Of a DNA stretch of 64,000 nucleotides, positions 46,766 to 56,125 are shown piece by piece; the stretch's first letter is position 1, and each line of letters opens with the position of its first letter. Origin of the DNA: Lysobacter solisilvae (GTDB lineage: Bacteria > Pseudomonadota > Gammaproteobacteria > Xanthomonadales > Xanthomonadaceae); NCBI RefSeq assembly GCF_016613535.2, contig NZ_CP071518.1, forward strand, positions 992,001 to 1,056,000, read 5' to 3'. The notes beneath the pieces were generated by a model. That model saw only the letters and a program-made list of their open reading frames with translations. It was not told where the DNA came from and did not search any database. The position numbers were made by a program, and so were the translations under genes.

Positions 46766-48100
46766 TCACGCCGCCTTCGTCCGCGCGCCGCGTCGCAGCA
46801 GGTAGAACATCACCAGCACCGCCAGCGCGATGCCGATGGCGAGCCATTCCTTCTGCGTGAGCGTGGTGACGATGGCGAGCATCGCCAGCACCGCGATGGC
46901 CGGAATCAGCGGGCCGCCCGGCAGCACGAAGGGTGCATCGCCGCGCTCGCGCAGGTCCAGGCGTTGCGCGCGCCACGCCGCGAGGCTGACCAGGCCGTAG
47001 ACCAGGCAGATGGCGCCGCCGGAAATCAGCGCCAGCGCGTCGAAGTTGCCGGCGATCGCCAGCACCCAGGCCAGGCCCGCATGCACCACCAGCGCCCACA
47101 GCGGCACGCGATGGGCGGCGCTGACGGTGCCGAAGATCCGCGGCAGGTAGCCGTCGCGTCCGAGCGCGAACACCAGTCGCGAGGAGCCGAACAGGTTGCC
47201 CATCAGGAAACCGGTCATCGAGATGCAAGCGGTGATCAGCAGCAGCACGCGGCCCGGTCCCCACAGCGCGCCGGCGGTGTCGGCCACGGGCACGCCGCTG
47301 GTCGCCAGCGCCGGGCCGAGCAGGCCCTGGCCGACGATCTGCAGGCCCAGGTACAGCAGCACCACCAGCACGATGGCCACCATGGTCGCGCGCGGCACGT
47401 CGCGCGCGGGATCGTTGATCTCGCCCGACGGTACCAACGCGGTCTCCATCCCCGAATAGGCGAACATCACCAGCACCATGGAGGCCCCCAGCGCGCCCCA
47501 CGAGGGCACGTCGCCGATGGTGAAGCTGACCTGGCTCCAGTCGACCAGGAAGATGCCGATGCCGGCCAGCAGGAACAGTGGCGTGAGCTTGAGCGCGGCC
47601 AGCGTGGTGATCGCACGGGCGCCCAGCTTCACGCCGAAGGCATTGAGCGCGAACAGCGCGGCGTAGACCGCGGTGAGCAGCAACGCGCGCGGCAGCGGGG
47701 GCGCGAAGGCCGGGACCAGGTTGGCGACCTGCACCGACAACGCCGCCGCCACGCCTGCGCTGGAGGTGAAGTTGCTGATCCACATCAGCGCGCCGCCGAT
47801 GAAACCGGCGAACGGGCCGAACGTCGCGCCCAGGTAGCTGTAGGGACCGCCGGTGACCTGCACCCGGCTGCCGACCGCGGAGAAGCACAGCGCGATGGGA
47901 ATGATCGCCAGCGCCCCGGCGATCAGCGCCAGCGGCGCGGCCGCGCCCATCTGGGCGGCCAGCGCGGACGGCATCCGGAAGATCCCGCCGCCGACGATCA
48001 CGTTGATCACCGCCGCGGTGAGCGCGAAGCTGCCGACGGCCCGCAGCAGCGCGGCGTCTCCGTGCAGGGGCGCCGGGGGTGCGGATCGCGAATCGTTCAT
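46766..48100 (-). CDS. APC superfamily amino acid permease
   Basis: A 444-residue amino acid/polyamine transporter with about 12 hydrophobic helices. The first helix pair has the APC signature (VINVIVGGGIFRMPSALAAQMG with the unwound GGGIF). Glu in YSGMETALVPSGEINDPARDVPRA is typical of the family's substrate region. Substrate is not predictable. It is divergent from the M20 amidohydrolase gene by 205 bp; ATG at 48100 gives a short polar N-terminus before TM1. Confidence 0.9.
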   Translation of the reverse strand: MNDSRSAPPAPLHGDAALLRAVGSFALTAAVINVIVGGGIFRMPSALAAQMGAAAPLALIAGALAIIPIALCFSAVGSRVQVTGGPYSYLGATFGPFAGFIGGALMWISNFTSSAGVAAALSVQVANLVPAFAPPLPRALLLTAVYAALFALNAFGVKLGARAITTLAALKLTPLFLLAGIGIFLVDWSQVSFTIGDVPSWGALGASMVLVMFAYSGMETALVPSGEINDPARDVPRATMVAIVLVVLLYLGLQIVGQGLLGPALATSGVPVADTAGALWGPGRVLLLITACISMTGFLMGNLFGSSRLVFALGRDGYLPRIFGTVSAAHRVPLWALVVHAGLAWVLAIAGNFDALALISGGAICLVYGLVSLAAWRAQRLDLRERGDAPFVLPGGPLIPAIAVLAMLAIVTTLTQKEWLAIGIALAVLVMFYLLRRGARTKAA

Positions 48101-48305
48101 GGACAGGCTCCGACGGACAGAGCCGCAGCCTCGCACGCGCGACGACCCGATTCCAAGGCCTGCCCGCCGCCATCTCCCGTCCGGCCGGCGACACACGCCG
48201 CGATGTCGATCGGCTGTGCGCATCCGGGCGACCCGGCGACGGCCGCGTCCGTCGCGCCCGGCCCACGCTAGGATCGGCGCTGGCCTGTCCTTCCGTGGAG
48301 TTCAC

Positions 48306-49652
48306 ATGCGTCGACTGTCTCCCCTGCTGCTGGCGCTGGGCGCCGCGGGCGTCCTGCCCGTCCATGCCCAGGACGCCGCGCCCGCGCAGCGACCGGAAGT
48401 CGCCGCGGCGGCGCGGTCGCTGCAGGACAAGGTCGTGGCCTGGCGGCGTGATTTCCACGCCAATCCGGAACTGTCCAACCGCGAGCAGCGCACCGCGGCC
48501 AAGGTCGCCGAACATCTGCGCAGCCTGGGCCTCACCCCGCAGACCGGCATCGCGCACCACGGCGTGGTCGCGATCATCAAGGGCGGCAGGCCCGGACCGC
48601 GGGTCGCGCTGCGCGCGGACATCGACGCACTCCCGGTGACCGAGCAGACCGGTCTGCCCTATGCGTCGAAGGCGACGGCGCAGTTCAACGGCCAGACCAC
48701 CGGCGTGATGCACGCCTGCGGCCACGACGCGCACACCTCCATCCTGCTGGGCGTCGCCGACGCGCTGGTGGCCATGCGCGAGCAGCTGCCCGGCGAGGTG
48801 ATGCTGGTGTTCCAGCCGGCGGAGGAAGGCGTGCCCCCGGGTGAAACCGGCGGCGCGCCGCAGATGCTCGCCGAAGGCCTGTTCAAGACCTTCAAGCCCG
48901 ATGCGATGTTCGGCCTGCACGTGTTCTCCACCGTGCAGGCGGGCCAGCTCGCCGTGCGCCCGGGCCCGTTGATGGCCGCGTCCGACCGCTTCACCATGAC
49001 GGTGAAAGGCCGGCAGACGCATGGTTCGCGTCCCTCGGGCGGCATCGATCCGGTCGCCGCCGCCGCCGACATCGTCGGCAGCGCGCAGACCATCGTCAGC
49101 CGCCGCACCGACATCGCGCGCCTGCCGGCGGTGGTGACCTTCGGCACCATCCACGGCGGCATCCGTTTCAACATCATTCCCGACGAAGTGACGATGTCCG
49201 GCACGATCCGCACCTTCGACCCGAAGGTGCGCGAGGCGATCTTCGCCGACCTGCGCAACGTCGCCACCCACGTGGCCGCCGCGCATGGTGCGCAGGTGGA
49301 CGCGAAGGTGCCCGACGCCGAAGGCAACCCGGTCACGGTCAACGACGCCGCGCTCACCGCGCGCATGCTGCCCAGCCTGAAGGCCGTGGCCGGCGCGGAC
49401 AACGTGGTCGAACCGTCGCTGCAGATGGGCGCGGAGGACTATTCCTACTTCGCGCGCGAAGTGCCGTCGATGTATTTCTTCGTCGGCGCCACCGCCAAGG
49501 GCGTCGACCCGGCGACCGCGCCGAGCAACCATTCGCCGAAGTTCCTGCTCGACGAGTCGGCGCTCGACCTGGGGCTGCGCGCGATGCTGCAGGTGACGCT
49601 GGATTACCTGGAACAAGGCGCCACCGGCAGCACCGCGGCGTCGGCGCCGTAA
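48306..49652 (+). CDS. Exported M20 family amidohydrolase
   Basis: A 448-residue metal-dependent hydrolase of the M20D (aminoacylase/carboxypeptidase) type. It has a signal peptide (about 1-22, ending PVHAQ). Metal site and catalytic residues: HACGHDAHTS (first His and Asp region), QPAEEGVPPGETGG (Glu pair), and later GLHVF. The dimerisation domain follows (about 205-320). It cleaves N-acyl amino acids or hippurate-like substrates; the true one is unknown. It is exported, unlike many relatives. Divergent from the permease, possibly a uptake-hydrolysis pair. Confidence 0.93.
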   Translation: MRRLSPLLLALGAAGVLPVHAQDAAPAQRPEVAAAARSLQDKVVAWRRDFHANPELSNREQRTAAKVAEHLRSLGLTPQTGIAHHGVVAIIKGGRPGPRVALRADIDALPVTEQTGLPYASKATAQFNGQTTGVMHACGHDAHTSILLGVADALVAMREQLPGEVMLVFQPAEEGVPPGETGGAPQMLAEGLFKTFKPDAMFGLHVFSTVQAGQLAVRPGPLMAASDRFTMTVKGRQTHGSRPSGGIDPVAAAADIVGSAQTIVSRRTDIARLPAVVTFGTIHGGIRFNIIPDEVTMSGTIRTFDPKVREAIFADLRNVATHVAAAHGAQVDAKVPDAEGNPVTVNDAALTARMLPSLKAVAGADNVVEPSLQMGAEDYSYFAREVPSMYFFVGATAKGVDPATAPSNHSPKFLLDESALDLGLRAMLQVTLDYLEQGATGSTAASAP

Positions 49653-49750
49653 GGCGGCGGGGTCGGCATGCCTTCGCGCCCCGCGGCTGGTCGGGGCGCG
49701 ATCGAGTCGCCGTGCGCGCGGCCGGCGTCCGGCGCACGTAAAATCGCCGG

Positions 49751-50566
49751 ATGAGCATGCAAGACCTGCCGCTGGGCCGCCACGTCGACTACCCGCGCGA
49801 ATACGATCCCGCGCTGCTGTTCCCGATCGCGCGCAGCCTCGGCCGCGCCGGGATCGGCGTCGAGCCGTCCCGCCTGCCGTTCATCGGGGTCGATCGCTGG
49901 CACGCCTACGAACTGAGCTGGCTGGACCGGCGCGGCAAGCCGCAGGTGGCCACCGCGACCCTCGAAGTCCCGGCCGATTCGCCGAACCTGGTCGAATCCA
50001 AGTCGCTCAAGCTCTACCTCAATTCGTTCAACGCCACCCGCATGGCGGACCCCGACGCGCTGCGCGAGCGCATCGTCGACGACCTCAGCCGTGCCGCCGG
50101 CGCGCCCGTGCGCATGGCCTTCGGCCTGCCGCCGATCACGCCGCCGCGGGCCGACGTCGTTGCGCTGGACGCGCTGGAGATCGACATCACGCACTACGGT
50201 CCGCCCGACGCCACGCTGCTGCGCGTGCAGTCGGACGAGCCGGTGCACGAGACCTTCAGCAGCGCGCTGCTCAAGTCCAACTGCCCGGTGACCGGGCAGC
50301 CTGACTGGGCGCAGGTGGTGATCGACTACCACGGCCCGCGCCTCGACCCGGCCGGCCTGCTGCGCTACCTGGTGTCGTTCCGTGACCACGCCGAATTCCA
50401 CGAGCAGTGCGTCGAGCGGATCCACACCGACCTGATGGCCCGGCTGCAGCCGCGGGCGCTGGGCGTGGAAGCGCGCTACACCCGCCGCGGCGGCCTGGAC
50501 ATCAACCCCTGGCGGGCGACCCCGGGCATGGCCACGCCCCGCTGGGTCCGCGACGAACGGCAGTAG
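49751..50566 (+). CDS. queF: NADPH-dependent 7-cyano-7-deazaguanine reductase
   Basis: A 271-residue QueF of the long (type II, YqcD-like) form that reduces preQ0 to preQ1 in queuosine synthesis. The QueF motif E(S/L)KSLK is present as [13 protein letters not shown] (about 81-93); catalytic Cys178 is in [17 protein letters not shown], with the catalytic Asp185. The C-terminal half continues [19 protein letters not shown]. It is separated from the M20 gene by 98 bp; no other que gene is nearby. Confidence 0.96.
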   Translation: MSMQDLPLGRHVDYPREYDPALLFPIARSLGRAGIGVEPSRLPFIGVDRWHAYELSWLDRRGKPQVATATLEVPADSPNLVESKSLKLYLNSFNATRMADPDALRERIVDDLSRAAGAPVRMAFGLPPITPPRADVVALDALEIDITHYGPPDATLLRVQSDEPVHETFSSALLKSNCPVTGQPDWAQVVIDYHGPRLDPAGLLRYLVSFRDHAEFHEQCVERIHTDLMARLQPRALGVEARYTRRGGLDINPWRATPGMATPRWVRDERQ

Positions 50567-50645
50567 GCCGTCGCGGCCGCGATACTCCCTTAACAATTGG
50601 CGTGCGACTTTTACCCGTCATTCCGACGTGTGCAGGGAGCCCACC

Positions 50646-50996
50646 ATGAGCCCAGACAAGCGCCCCGACTTTTCCAACGTGAAAAGCGGCTCCGGAACCA
50701 CCGAGCCTTCGCGGCCCGACTTCTCCAATGTCCAGTCCGGCGCAAGTTCGACCGAACAGATCACCGGCGGCGGCGGCGGCACCGGCGGGATGGCCGAACG
50801 CAGCTACACCGTCGTGCAGGGCGACACGCTCTCCCACATCGCCAAGGCCCATTACGGCAAGCCGGGCAAGTGGCACGCGATCTTCGACGCCAACCGCGAC
50901 CAGATCGACGATCCCGACAAGATCTTCCCGGGCCAGGTGTTGAAGATTCCCGCGCTGGACCTGGACAAGGACGGCGACGCGGACTGGCGCAGCTGA
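50646..50996 (+). CDS. LysM domain protein
   Basis: A 116-residue protein with no signal peptide. The first half has two DFSNV(K/Q)SG(S/A)(G/S) repeats and a Gly linker; a C-terminal LysM domain (about 52-104) reads RSYTVVQGDTLSHIAKAHYGKPGKWHAIFDANRDQIDDPDKIFPGQVLKIP. The same Pro/Ser plus LysM arrangement is seen in BON/LysM-type stress proteins (YgaU/Kbp family), though the BON domain is absent here. Ribosome site AGGGAG precedes ATG 50646. Confidence 0.85.
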   Translation: MSPDKRPDFSNVKSGSGTTEPSRPDFSNVQSGASSTEQITGGGGGTGGMAERSYTVVQGDTLSHIAKAHYGKPGKWHAIFDANRDQIDDPDKIFPGQVLKIPALDLDKDGDADWRS

Positions 50997-51042
50997 GCCC
51001 CTCGCGGCACCCATCCACTTCCACTCCCACAAGGACGCTCGC

Positions 51043-51549
51043 ATGAATCGCAATGCCCTGACCGCCGCCCTGCTCGTCGCCGTGCTCGGCACCGTCGCCG
51101 TGACCGGTTGCAAGAAGAAAGAACCCGTCGCGCCGGCGGCGCCCATGCCGACCACCACCGAGCCCGCCCCGATGCCCGCACCGACACCGGCGCCGGCCAC
51201 CGCGGCCACCGCGACGGTGACCGGGATCGACCTGGGCAACACCATCGGCGCCGACATGAAGGTCGGCACGCCCGCCACCACCTTCGCGCCGAAGGACACC
51301 ATCCACGTGTCGGTCGCCACCAGCACCAGCGATCCGGCCGCCTCCGTGCCGGGCAAGCTCGGCGTGCGCTGGACGCACCTGGACAGCAACCAGGTGGTCA
51401 GCGAAGACACCCGCGACGTGACGCTGACCGGTACCGGCAACACCGAATTCCACATCGCCAAGCCGGATGGCTGGCCGACCGGCAAGTACAAGGTCGAAGT
51501 GATGCAGGACGGCAACGTCGTGCAGTCGCGCGAGTTCGAGATCAAGTAA
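51043..51549 (+). CDS. Lipoprotein of unknown function
   Basis: A 168-residue lipoprotein with signal peptide MNRNALTAALLVAVLGTVAV and lipobox VTGC (Cys23). A Pro/Ala/Thr linker precedes an immunoglobulin-like beta domain with FAPKDTIHVSVATST, LGVRWTHLDSNQVVSEDTRDVTLTGTGNTEFHIAKPDGWPTGKYKVEV. This resembles the small Ig-fold domains of periplasmic binding or adhesion lipoproteins. It lies 46 bp after the LysM gene and ends with a strong terminator, so the two may be one operon. Confidence 0.8.
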   Translation: MNRNALTAALLVAVLGTVAVTGCKKKEPVAPAAPMPTTTEPAPMPAPTPAPATAATATVTGIDLGNTIGADMKVGTPATTFAPKDTIHVSVATSTSDPAASVPGKLGVRWTHLDSNQVVSEDTRDVTLTGTGNTEFHIAKPDGWPTGKYKVEVMQDGNVVQSREFEIK

Positions 51550-51578
51550 ACCGTCTCTCTCCGCAATGCGGGCAAGCC

Positions 51579-51609
51579 GGGCGCGACTGCAAGGTCGCGC
51601 CCTTTTTTT
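51579..51609 (+). terminator. Intrinsic terminator after the lipoprotein gene
   Basis: GGGCGCGAC and GTCGCGCCC form a 9-bp stem with a TGCAAG loop, followed by seven T. It is 30 bp past the stop. Confidence 0.93.
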
Positions 51610-51903
51610 GCCTGGCCGATGGCGATCGCACGTCCGCGTGCCGCCGCAGGCCGTCCACCGCGATGACACCTGGCACTACTGGCGTCGCGCGCCGGACATC
51701 GCCACGCACGGTGTCGCAAACCTGTCTGGCACCACGCGCCGGTTGACGTGGCCGGGCGCAGCGCAGGCGGCGGCGCATAGGACCTTTGTCCCATGCCACC
51801 ACGCGCCGCGCGCCGCGGCCCGGGACTTATGATCCGCGCAGAACGAGCGGCGTCCCGTGCGGGCCCGCGATCGTTGCGCGGTACTTGCGATGGGAGCGTC
51901 CCA
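51610..51903. other. Gap upstream of the DUF3300-DUF2950 block
   Basis: A 294-bp gap after a terminator. The promoter of the DUF3300 cluster should be here. The stretch is GC rich, and I found no clear -35/-10 pair or gene. A similar leader ending ...CCAATGCGC occurs before both DUF3300 copies. Confidence 0.35.
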
Positions 51904-53526
51904 ATGCGCAATCCAGTTCGACCAGTCCTGCTCGTGGCGTTGTTGACGGTGGCCGCCGGCTGCAACAAGCCCGCCACGCCGCCCGCGACGACCGCGGCCC
52001 CGGCCGCCACGCCGGCCGCACCCGCACCCGCACCCCGCCGCGCAGGCGCCCCCGCCCGCCGCCGCGCCCCAGACGGTGTTCCGCCGCGAGGAACTCGACC
52101 AGATGGTCGCGCCGATCGCGCTGTACCCGGACGAGTTGCTGGCGCAGGTGCTGATGGCGTCGACCTACCCGGGCGACGTCGCCGACGCCGTGGCCTGGTC
52201 CAAGGCCAATCCCAACGCCAAGGGCGACGACGCCGTGCGCCAGGCCGGCAGCCAGCCGTGGGACCCGAGCGTGCAGGCGCTGGTCGCCTTCCCGCAGGCG
52301 CTGACCGTCCTGGGCCAGGACCCGGGCTGGGTGCAGCGCCTGGGCGACGCCTTCCTGGCCCAGCCGGGCGACGTCATGGACGCGGTGCAGCGGTTGCGGC
52401 AGAAGGCGCAGACCGCGGGCAACCTGCAGACCAACGAGTACCAGCGCGTGAGCATGGAAGCCGCGCCGCCGGCACCGGCCCCGGCCGTGGGTGGCGTGAT
52501 CGAGCAGGCGCCGGCGCAGACCATCATCATCGAGGCCGCGGATCCGGAAGTCGTCTACGTCCCCAGCTACAACCCCACCGAGGTCTATGGCAGCTGGGAC
52601 TATCCCGCCTACCCGCCGCCGTATTACCCGCCCTCCCCCGTACTGGTATCCGGGCTCGGCGCTGATGACCGGGCTGGCCTGGGGCACCGGCATCGCGATC
52701 GCCGGTTCGCTGTGGGGCGACATGGATTGGGGCGGCGACGACATCGACATCGACGTCGACCGCTACAACAGCATCAACACCAACCGCCAGATCAACCGCG
52801 GCGACAACAACTGGCAGCACAACGCCATCAACCGCGACGGCGTGCCCTATCGCGACAACGCCAACCGCGAGCGCCATGGCCGGCAACTGGACGACAGCGC
52901 GCGGCGCGACAGTTTCCGCGGCGACGACCCCGCCCGGGCACGGTCGCGCGAAGCGGCGCGCAGCCAGATGCAGTCCCGTGGCATCGAGCCGGCACGCGAC
53001 AACCGGCAGGCCCGCGACCAGGCGCAGCGCGCATCGCGCGACATGCGCGACAACGCCGGCAGCCAGGGACGTGATGCCCAGCGCGACCAGGCCGCACGCA
53101 CCGCGCGCGACCGCTCGCAAGGCCAGGCCCGCGACCAGCAACGCCAACGCGCGGCACAGACCGCACGTGACCGGCCGCAGCAGACGCGCGATCGCCAGCA
53201 GGCCGGGCAGGGTGCGCGCGACCGGCAGGGCGGCCAGGGCCAGGGCCAGCGCCAGCGCTCGCAGAGCAACTCGCAGGCGCGCGACTCGGCGCGGCGCCAA
53301 CAGCAGTCGCGCAGCCAGGGCTCGCGCAACAACGCGTTCGAAGGCGCGCGTGAACCCTCGCGCTCGCGTGCGCAGTCCGAGCGCGGCCGTTCCAGCCATG
53401 CCTCCTCGCAGCGTTCCTCCGGTTCGCGCGGCGGCGGCAGCCAGGTATCCCGCCAATCCCGCTCGCCGCAGCGCCAGGGCGGCGGATCCCGTTCGCCGCA
53501 GCGCCAAGGGCGGCGGACGTCGTTAA
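51904..53526 (+). pseudogene. DUF3300 protein copy 1, three apparent frameshifts
   Basis: A lipoprotein-like DUF3300 gene. ATG 51904 opens a signal with lipobox AAGC (MRNPVRPVLLVALLTVAAGC). The DUF3300 domain (FRREELDQMVAPIALYPDELLAQVLMASTYPGDVADA) continues one frame over, after the CCCC at 52033-52036. The Gly-rich membrane-like segment (MTGLAWGTGIAIAGSLWGD) and Arg/Gln/Asn-rich tail are one frame over again, after the five C at 52635-52639. The end (KGGGRR, stop TAA 53524-53526) needs a third one-base removal near 53506. The tandem 30-bp repeat at the 3' end differs between copies by one added A, which pins the third shift. Copy 2 (54674-56110) reads in one frame throughout, so copy 1 may be intact in the cell. 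Confidence 0.85.
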
Positions 53527-53538
53527 GGAGAGGACCAC

Positions 53539-54450
53539 ATGAACGCCTGCCTGCGCACGATCGTGCTCATGACGGTGGCCCTGCTGGGCCTGGCATCGCC
53601 GGCGCGCAGTCGCGCCCAGCAGGCCTATCCCACCGCGGAGGCCGCCGCCGAGGCGCTGGTCGCCGCCCTGGGCACCCAGCGGGCGGACGCGGACAAGCTG
53701 GCCGCGCTGCTGGGCAAGGACTGGCGCGACTACGTGCCGATCGAAGGCGTCGAACGCGCCGACGTCGAGGCCTTCCTCGCCGGCTACCGCGAACGGCATG
53801 CGATCCGACCGGGCACGGAGGGACGCGTCAGCCTGGTCGTCGGCAAGAACGACTGGGTGTTCCCGATCCCGCTGGCAAAGCGGACCGGCGGCTGGGCGTT
53901 CGATGTCCGCGCCGGCGCCGATGAGATCCGCGACCGCCGCGTGGGCCGCAACGAACTGGCGACGGTGGAATCCGCGCGCGCCTACCACGACGCGCAGAAC
54001 GACTACGCGCGCGTGGACCGCGACGGCGACGGCGTGCTCGAGTACGCGCAGAAGATCTTCAGCAGCGATGGCCAGCACGACGGCCTGTTCTGGGCCGACG
54101 ACGACGGCGCCGAACCCAGCCCGCTCGGCCCGCTGTTCGCCGAGGGTGCGTCCGGCAGCGACTGGCACGGGTATCACTACCGCATCCTCAGCGCGCAGGG
54201 ACCGTCGGCCCCGGGTGGTGCGTACTCCTACCTGCTGGGCAAGAACATGAGCCGCGGCTTCGCGCTGGTGGCCTGGCCGGCCAAGTACGGCGACAGCGGC
54301 GTGATGAGCTTCATGATCAGCCACGAGGGCCAGGTGTTCGAGAAGGACCTGGGCCCCGGCGGCGAGAAGCAGGCGATGGCCATGACCCGCTTCGACCCGG
54401 ACAGCAGCTGGCAGGAAGTGAAGCCGGCCGCCACGGCCGCCACGCGCTAG
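53539..54450 (+). CDS. DUF2950 family exported protein, copy 1
   Basis: A 303-residue protein with a signal peptide (about 1-26, MNACLRTIVLMTVALLGLASPARSRAQ). The mature part is a DUF2950 domain with YPTAEAAAEALVAALGTQ, LLGKDWRDYVPI, and a conserved C-terminal block LGPLFAEGASGSDWHGYHYRILSAQGPSAPGGAYSYLLGKNMSRGFALVAWPAKYGDSGVMSFMISHEGQVFEKDLGP. Ribosome site GGAGAGG, 8 bases before ATG 53539. It starts 12 bp past the DUF3300 stop, so they are one operon. The fold and role are unknown. Confidence 0.92.
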   Translation: MNACLRTIVLMTVALLGLASPARSRAQQAYPTAEAAAEALVAALGTQRADADKLAALLGKDWRDYVPIEGVERADVEAFLAGYRERHAIRPGTEGRVSLVVGKNDWVFPIPLAKRTGGWAFDVRAGADEIRDRRVGRNELATVESARAYHDAQNDYARVDRDGDGVLEYAQKIFSSDGQHDGLFWADDDGAEPSPLGPLFAEGASGSDWHGYHYRILSAQGPSAPGGAYSYLLGKNMSRGFALVAWPAKYGDSGVMSFMISHEGQVFEKDLGPGGEKQAMAMTRFDPDSSWQEVKPAATAATR

Positions 54451-54673
54451 GCCGCGGGCGGGGACCTCGCGCGCCCTGCGCGCGGGCGCGCATGACCAAG
54501 ACCCAGACACCCCCGCGCCTGCGCGGGTGAATCTGACCGCGTGGGATCAAGGTCCAATATCCGGCGCCTGCCGCGCGCACTAAGGTCTGCCTACGCCGGA
54601 CGCTCAGCTCCGTGCAGTCACGGCCGCCGTGCATCGACTTCCGGTGCGCCGCGTCCTGCGATTGGAGATTCCA
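54451..54673. other. Gap before DUF3300 copy 2
   Basis: A 223-bp spacer between the two DUF3300-DUF2950 pairs. It has no clear terminator; an AATATC-like AT stretch lies near 54553. Presumably the second pair's promoter, but the evidence is weak. Confidence 0.35.
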
Positions 54674-56110
54674 ATGCGCACTTCCACGTTCCAGCTATTC
54701 CTGCCTGCCCTGCTGCTCGTGAGCGCCGCACCCGCCTCCGCGACGCCGGGCGCCCTGCCATCGCTGTTCGCGCAGTCGGCCACCGCATCGGCATCCTCCG
54801 ACCAGCTGTTCGGACCGGAGGAGCTCGAACAGATGGTGGCGCAGATCGCGCTGTACCCGGATTCGCTGCTGGCCCAGATCCTGATGGCGTCCACCTATCC
54901 CGGTGACGTGGCCGATGCGGCCGCGTGGTCGAAGGCGCACAAGGACGCCAAGGGCGAGGACGCCGTCAAGCAGGTCGAGAGCCAGCCCTGGGACCCCAGC
55001 GTGCAGTCGCTCGTCGCCTTCCCGCAGGTGCTCGACGTGCTGGGCCAGGACCCGGCCTGGGTGCAGAAACTCGGCGATGCCTTCCTCGCCCAGCCCGATG
55101 ACGTGATGGCCGCGATGCAGCGTCTGCGTTCAAAGGCGCAGGCAGCGGGCAACCTCAAGTCCACCGAGCAGCAGACCGTCACCGCCGGCCCGGCCATGGG
55201 CGGCACGACCACCGTGGACGCGCCGCCGCAGACCATCATCATCGAGTCGGCCGATCCCGAAGTCGTGTACGTGCCCAACTACGACCCCACCGTGGTCTAC
55301 GGCGCCTGGGGTTATCCGTCGTATCCGCCCTACTACTATCCGCCGTCGCCGTACTACTACCCGGGTGGCGGCCTGTTCGCCTTCGGCGTCGGTGTGGCCG
55401 TCGGCGGTGCGCTGTGGGGCGATGTGAACTGGGGCAGCGGCGACATCGACATCGATGTCGACAACAACTTCAACAGCAACCGCAACGTCAACCGCGGCGA
55501 TCGTGAGGGAAACCGCGGGGATCGCCAGGCCAACCGTGGCGACCGCCAGGCCAACCGCGGTGACAACAAGTTCCGCCACAACTCGGCCAACCGCGACGGC
55601 GTGCCGTATCGCGACAGCAGGAACCGCGAGCAGAACGGCCGGCAACGCGAAGGCGCCGCGCAACGCGACGCGTACCGCGGGCGCGACCAGGCGCGCAACG
55701 CCGACCGCGCGCGCGCCAGCCAGTCGATGGCCAACAAGGGATTCGACCGCCCGGCCGCGACCAATCGCGAAGCGCGCGACCGCGCCGGCCAGGCCTCGCG
55801 GCAGATGGGCCAGGGCGGCGCGCAGGGCCGCACGCAGGGTCGCACGAGCGACTTCGACCGCGGGCAGCAGCAGCTGAGCAACCAGCGCAACGCCCAGGCC
55901 CGCAATTCGCAGCGCCAGCAGGCCACCCGCTCCCAGGGCGGAGCGCGCAACAACGACGCGTTCTCCGGCTCCCGCAACCCCGGCCAGTCGCGCGCGTCGT
56001 CCAGCCGCGGCCGCAGCAGCTACGGCTCGTCGCAGCGCGGCGGTTCACGCGGTGCGGGTCGTTCGATGTCCCGCCCCTCGCGTGGCGGCGGTGGCGGCCG
56101 GCGCCGTTGA
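54674..56110 (+). CDS. DUF3300 family exported protein, copy 2
   Basis: A 478-residue exported protein. Signal peptide about 1-23. DUF3300 domain about 49-210 (FGPEELEQMVAQIALYPDSLLAQILMASTYPGDVADA, ADPEVVYVPNYDPTVVYGAWGYP). A hydrophobic Gly-rich segment lies at 233-250 (GGGLFAFGVGVAVGGALWGD), then an acidic strip (GSGDIDIDVDNN) and a long basic, low-complexity tail (about 265-478) full of RGD/NRGD, Gln and Arg repeats, probably disordered. The NRGDRQA unit is a 21-bp DNA repeat. E. coli YacH is a DUF3300 relative of unknown function. DUF2950 follows 15 bp downstream. Confidence 0.93.
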   Translation: MRTSTFQLFLPALLLVSAAPASATPGALPSLFAQSATASASSDQLFGPEELEQMVAQIALYPDSLLAQILMASTYPGDVADAAAWSKAHKDAKGEDAVKQVESQPWDPSVQSLVAFPQVLDVLGQDPAWVQKLGDAFLAQPDDVMAAMQRLRSKAQAAGNLKSTEQQTVTAGPAMGGTTTVDAPPQTIIIESADPEVVYVPNYDPTVVYGAWGYPSYPPYYYPPSPYYYPGGGLFAFGVGVAVGGALWGDVNWGSGDIDIDVDNNFNSNRNVNRGDREGNRGDRQANRGDRQANRGDNKFRHNSANRDGVPYRDSRNREQNGRQREGAAQRDAYRGRDQARNADRARASQSMANKGFDRPAATNREARDRAGQASRQMGQGGAQGRTQGRTSDFDRGQQQLSNQRNAQARNSQRQQATRSQGGARNNDAFSGSRNPGQSRASSSRGRSSYGSSQRGGSRGAGRSMSRPSRGGGGGRRR

Positions 56111-56125
56111 CACAGGAGACCGACG

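Noticed and set aside
49653..49750. preQ1 riboswitch before queF
   Set aside because: The 98-bp leader has no recognisable preQ1 aptamer sequence or A-rich tail.
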